NCBI RefSeq assembly: GCF_002250655.1
Contig: NZ_NOZR01000004.1
Span: forward strand, 1-64,000
DNA length: 64,000 bases
DNA from: Mycolicibacterium sphagni
Lineage (GTDB): Bacteria; Actinomycetota; Actinomycetes; Mycobacteriales; Mycobacteriaceae
Reading direction: 5' to 3'
The position numbers and the translations under genes were made by a program. Position 1 is the first letter of the stretch; every line of letters begins with the position of its first letter. Below, piece by piece: positions 62,462 to 64,000 of this stretch. The notes beneath the pieces are model-generated. The model had not been told where the DNA came from. It worked only from the letters and a program-made list of their open reading frames with translations, and searched no databases.

Positions 62462-63813
62462 TCCTTTTCGTCGTCCTTGGGGAGGAGTCGCTCAGGGTGG
62501 TGGTAGGTGTTGGTACCGCCGAGGAGCGGCAGGTGCGGTGGTGGGATCCATTCGGTGTCGCCGTTGGAGAGTTTCCGGGTGCGCCAGCCGCCGGTTTCGA
62601 CGAGTTGGTTGTCGGGTGGACAGGCGAAACCGAGGTCGTCGATGTTGGTGGAACCGCCATCGGACCAGTCTTTGGCTGCGTGATGCACCTGCGCGTTATA
62701 GCCGGGAACGCTACAGCCCGGTGCGGTGCAGCCTCGGTCTTTGGCGTGCAACACAATTCGTTGATCAGCTGAGGCGATCCGTTTGGTGCGTCCCAGCCAC
62801 AGCGTTCGGCCGGTGACCCCGTCGAACAGGGTGAGGTAGTGGTAACTGTGCCGGGCCATGCGGATGACGTCGGTGATGGGCACCACGGTGCCGCCACCGG
62901 TCACGCCGTTCCCGACCTTGTCTTGCAGTTCCTGCAACGTGGTGGACACGATCACCGTGACCGGAAGTCCTTTGTGCTGGCCGAGTTTCGGATTACCCAG
63001 CGTGGCACGCAACACGGCCATCAGCGCGTCGTTATGGCGTTGCCCCACTGTGCGGGTGTCGGTCTCGACTTGAGCAGGGGCTGGGTCGCCGTCGGTGATG
63101 GCGGTTTGATCGGCCGGGTTGCACATGCCCGGGGCCCCGTATTTGGCCAACAACGGCTCCAGATAGGCGCGGCATTCCGGGGTGAGCCACCATCGAGCCT
63201 CTGACATCCCGTCAGACTGCTGACGACCCAACACAAAGCTGCGTTTACGGGCCCGATCTTGGTCAGAGAACTCGCCATCGGGATTGATATGCAACGCCAA
63301 CCGATTCGCCAACCGTCCCAGCTGGTCGGGCCGTAGCAACAGGGCGTGTTCAGCGAGGACGCCTTCAGCCTTCTCCCGCACCGGCACCGGCACATCGAAG
63401 GGCAACTCGGCCAAAAAGCGTTGGATCACCCGCACGTGCTCACGATCCAGCCCGCCGTCACGCCAGGCGGCCGCGGTGCCCGGCTGATGCGGCGCCATCG
63501 GCTCCCCGGTCAGGCTCATCCGCGGCGCCAGGGGCTCGGTGACCCGGGCCCGGCGTTTGGCTTCGGCGGGGGTGATGCGCAGCCAATCTGCGAGCACCCT
63601 ATGCGCCGCTCCGCCGAGTTCGCTGACGTCGCGCTGATGCAACTCGTGGCTCAGGTCGTGGCGGATCACGTCATCGTGGCGGGCGTCCTTCTCGCAGCGG
63701 GCCGCGATCTCCAACAACTCCATCACCGTGAGCGCGGTCAAATCCAGCTTCGCCAAGGTGGTCCGGGCGGCGTCGATCGCATCCAACGCCTCACCCACCT
63801 CAATCGAAAGCAT
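62458..63813 (-). CDS. DUF222/HNH endonuclease (13E12-type)
   Basis: A 451-residue protein of the mycobacterial 13E12 repeat-like family. Residues about 5-330 form DUF222 (helical; GAAHRVLADWLRITPAEAKRRAR is typical). The C-terminal HNH nuclease domain (about 355-415) has RDRGCTAPGC-type zinc/structural Cys pairs (DRGCTAPGCSVPGYNAQVHH), the HH of the catalytic motif, and a later CPPDNQLV segment in place of the usual CxxHH. The start ATG at 63813 follows a DNA-damage promoter directly. These families are multicopy, poorly understood, and some members are DNA-damage-inducible. Confidence 0.87.
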   Translation of the reverse strand: MLSIEVGEALDAIDAARTTLAKLDLTALTVMELLEIAARCEKDARHDDVIRHDLSHELHQRDVSELGGAAHRVLADWLRITPAEAKRRARVTEPLAPRMSLTGEPMAPHQPGTAAAWRDGGLDREHVRVIQRFLAELPFDVPVPVREKAEGVLAEHALLLRPDQLGRLANRLALHINPDGEFSDQDRARKRSFVLGRQQSDGMSEARWWLTPECRAYLEPLLAKYGAPGMCNPADQTAITDGDPAPAQVETDTRTVGQRHNDALMAVLRATLGNPKLGQHKGLPVTVIVSTTLQELQDKVGNGVTGGGTVVPITDVIRMARHSYHYLTLFDGVTGRTLWLGRTKRIASADQRIVLHAKDRGCTAPGCSVPGYNAQVHHAAKDWSDGGSTNIDDLGFACPPDNQLVETGGWRTRKLSNGDTEWIPPPHLPLLGGTNTYHHPERLLPKDDEKD

Positions 63814-63819
63814 GTTCGA
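63804..63819 (-). promoter_or_regulatory. LexA (SOS) box over the HNH gene start
   Basis: Minus-strand TCGAAC-ATGC-TTTCGA matches the mycobacterial SOS box TCGAAC-N4-GTTCGA at 11 of 12 positions and spans the transcription and translation start. Confidence 0.7.
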
Positions 63820-63842
63820 ATACTATGCCGACCCACCGACAC
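63820..63842 (-). promoter_or_regulatory. PafBC-type DNA-damage promoter of the HNH gene
   Basis: Minus strand reads GTGTCGGTG, 8 nt, TAGTAT, against the consensus TTGTCRGTG-N8-TANNNT: 8 of 9 in the upstream box, exact spacing, exact -10. The -10 ends 6 nt before the ATG, a leaderless arrangement. Confidence 0.75.
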
Positions 63843-63901
63843 AACGAGACCTCGAAACCCAACCTGGGGATGAACCCGAGACTGGGGATGAATGCGGCAT
63901 C

Positions 63902-64000
63902 TCAAGAACTGGTCGGCAACTCCCGGAACGGCGTACTCCGGTACGGCTCCGGCTCTTTCGGTAGCCCCAGGACCCGTTCGCCGACGATATTGCGCTGGAT
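63902..64000 (-). CDS. acyl-CoA dehydrogenase, C-terminal end only
   Basis: The frame from the window edge to the TGA at 63902-63904 encodes 32 residues beginning IQRNIVGERVLGLPKEPE, the conserved C-terminal end of acyl-CoA dehydrogenases (the EIQRN motif). The rest lies beyond 64000. It is upstream of, and on the same strand as, the HNH gene. Which FadE it is cannot be told. Confidence 0.8.
   Translation of the reverse strand: MQRNIVGERVLGLPKEPEPYRSTPFRELPTSS

Overview
The window is about 64 kb of high-GC actinobacterial chromosome from a mycobacterium, most likely a rapid grower of the Mycolicibacterium type. The gene content and order match, from memory, the M. tuberculosis segment from the end of the mce1 operon (about Rv0172) to beyond Rv0216. 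Extra genes are inserted and some tuberculosis genes are missing (bglS and mymT between Rv0185 and Rv0187, and Rv0212c/Rv0213c between pckA and fadD4). No rRNA, tRNA, CRISPR array, insertion sequence or prophage was seen. Several genes appear to be leaderless, with a TANNNT -10 box 6-7 nt before the start codon.

Layout. 1-5670 is the tail of the mce1 lipid-import operon (mce1D end, lprK/mce1E, mce1F, mam1A-D), every gene overlapping the next. 5696-10412 holds a DUF1275 protein, a short-chain dehydrogenase, a fructosamine-kinase-like protein, a truncated phosphodiester-glycosidase remnant, a GlsB-type membrane protein, a divergent pirin/MarR pair and a haem-binding-like secreted protein. 10863-17479 holds a ferritin-like protein, sigG, the Rv0183-type monoacylglycerol lipase with a lipoprotein hydrolase, the Rv0184-Rv0185-Rv0187 operon and a flavoprotein. 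17490-22732 is an accessory catabolic island: a molybdopterin oxidoreductase, an IclR regulator, and a divergent FAD-oxidase plus PhlG-like hydrolase operon behind a 31-bp palindrome. 22834-31523 has a PE-PPE-like secreted protein, ilvD, a copper-responsive DUF305 lipoprotein-ricR pair with a clear RicR operator, an F420-type flavoprotein, an MFS pump, an L,D-transpeptidase and a membrane esterase.

31534-45480 holds a nitroreductase, zmp1, omamA/omamB (stabilisers of Mce transporters), a CoA-binding protein, an Rv0201c-like gene, mmpL11, two haem-binding protein genes followed directly by a PrrA/PrrB-like two-component system, a DUF3054 protein, a YbhN-type flippase-like protein and an AI-2E family transporter. 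45537-54300 has mmpL3, a NYN-domain protein, trmB, a pair of dynamin-like proteins with degenerate P-loops, and GTP-dependent PEP carboxykinase. 54364-64000 is a fatty-acid/CoA region: fadD4, an enoyl-CoA hydratase, a GntR/UTRA regulator, fadE3, an Rv0216-type double hot-dog hydratase, an apparently permuted family III CoA-transferase, an amidohydrolase, a DUF222/HNH endonuclease with a DNA-damage promoter, and the end of another acyl-CoA dehydrogenase.

Common themes are lipid and fatty-acid traffic across the envelope (Mce1, OmamA/B, MmpL3, MmpL11, FadD4/FadE3), haem capture, copper response, and DNA-damage transcription (perfect or near-perfect PafBC-type promoters at sigG and at the HNH gene). 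The most unusual signals are a 29-bp repeat inserted in different reading frames in zmp1 and the GntR gene, the PhlG-like island, the haemophore-linked two-component system and the permuted CoA-transferase.
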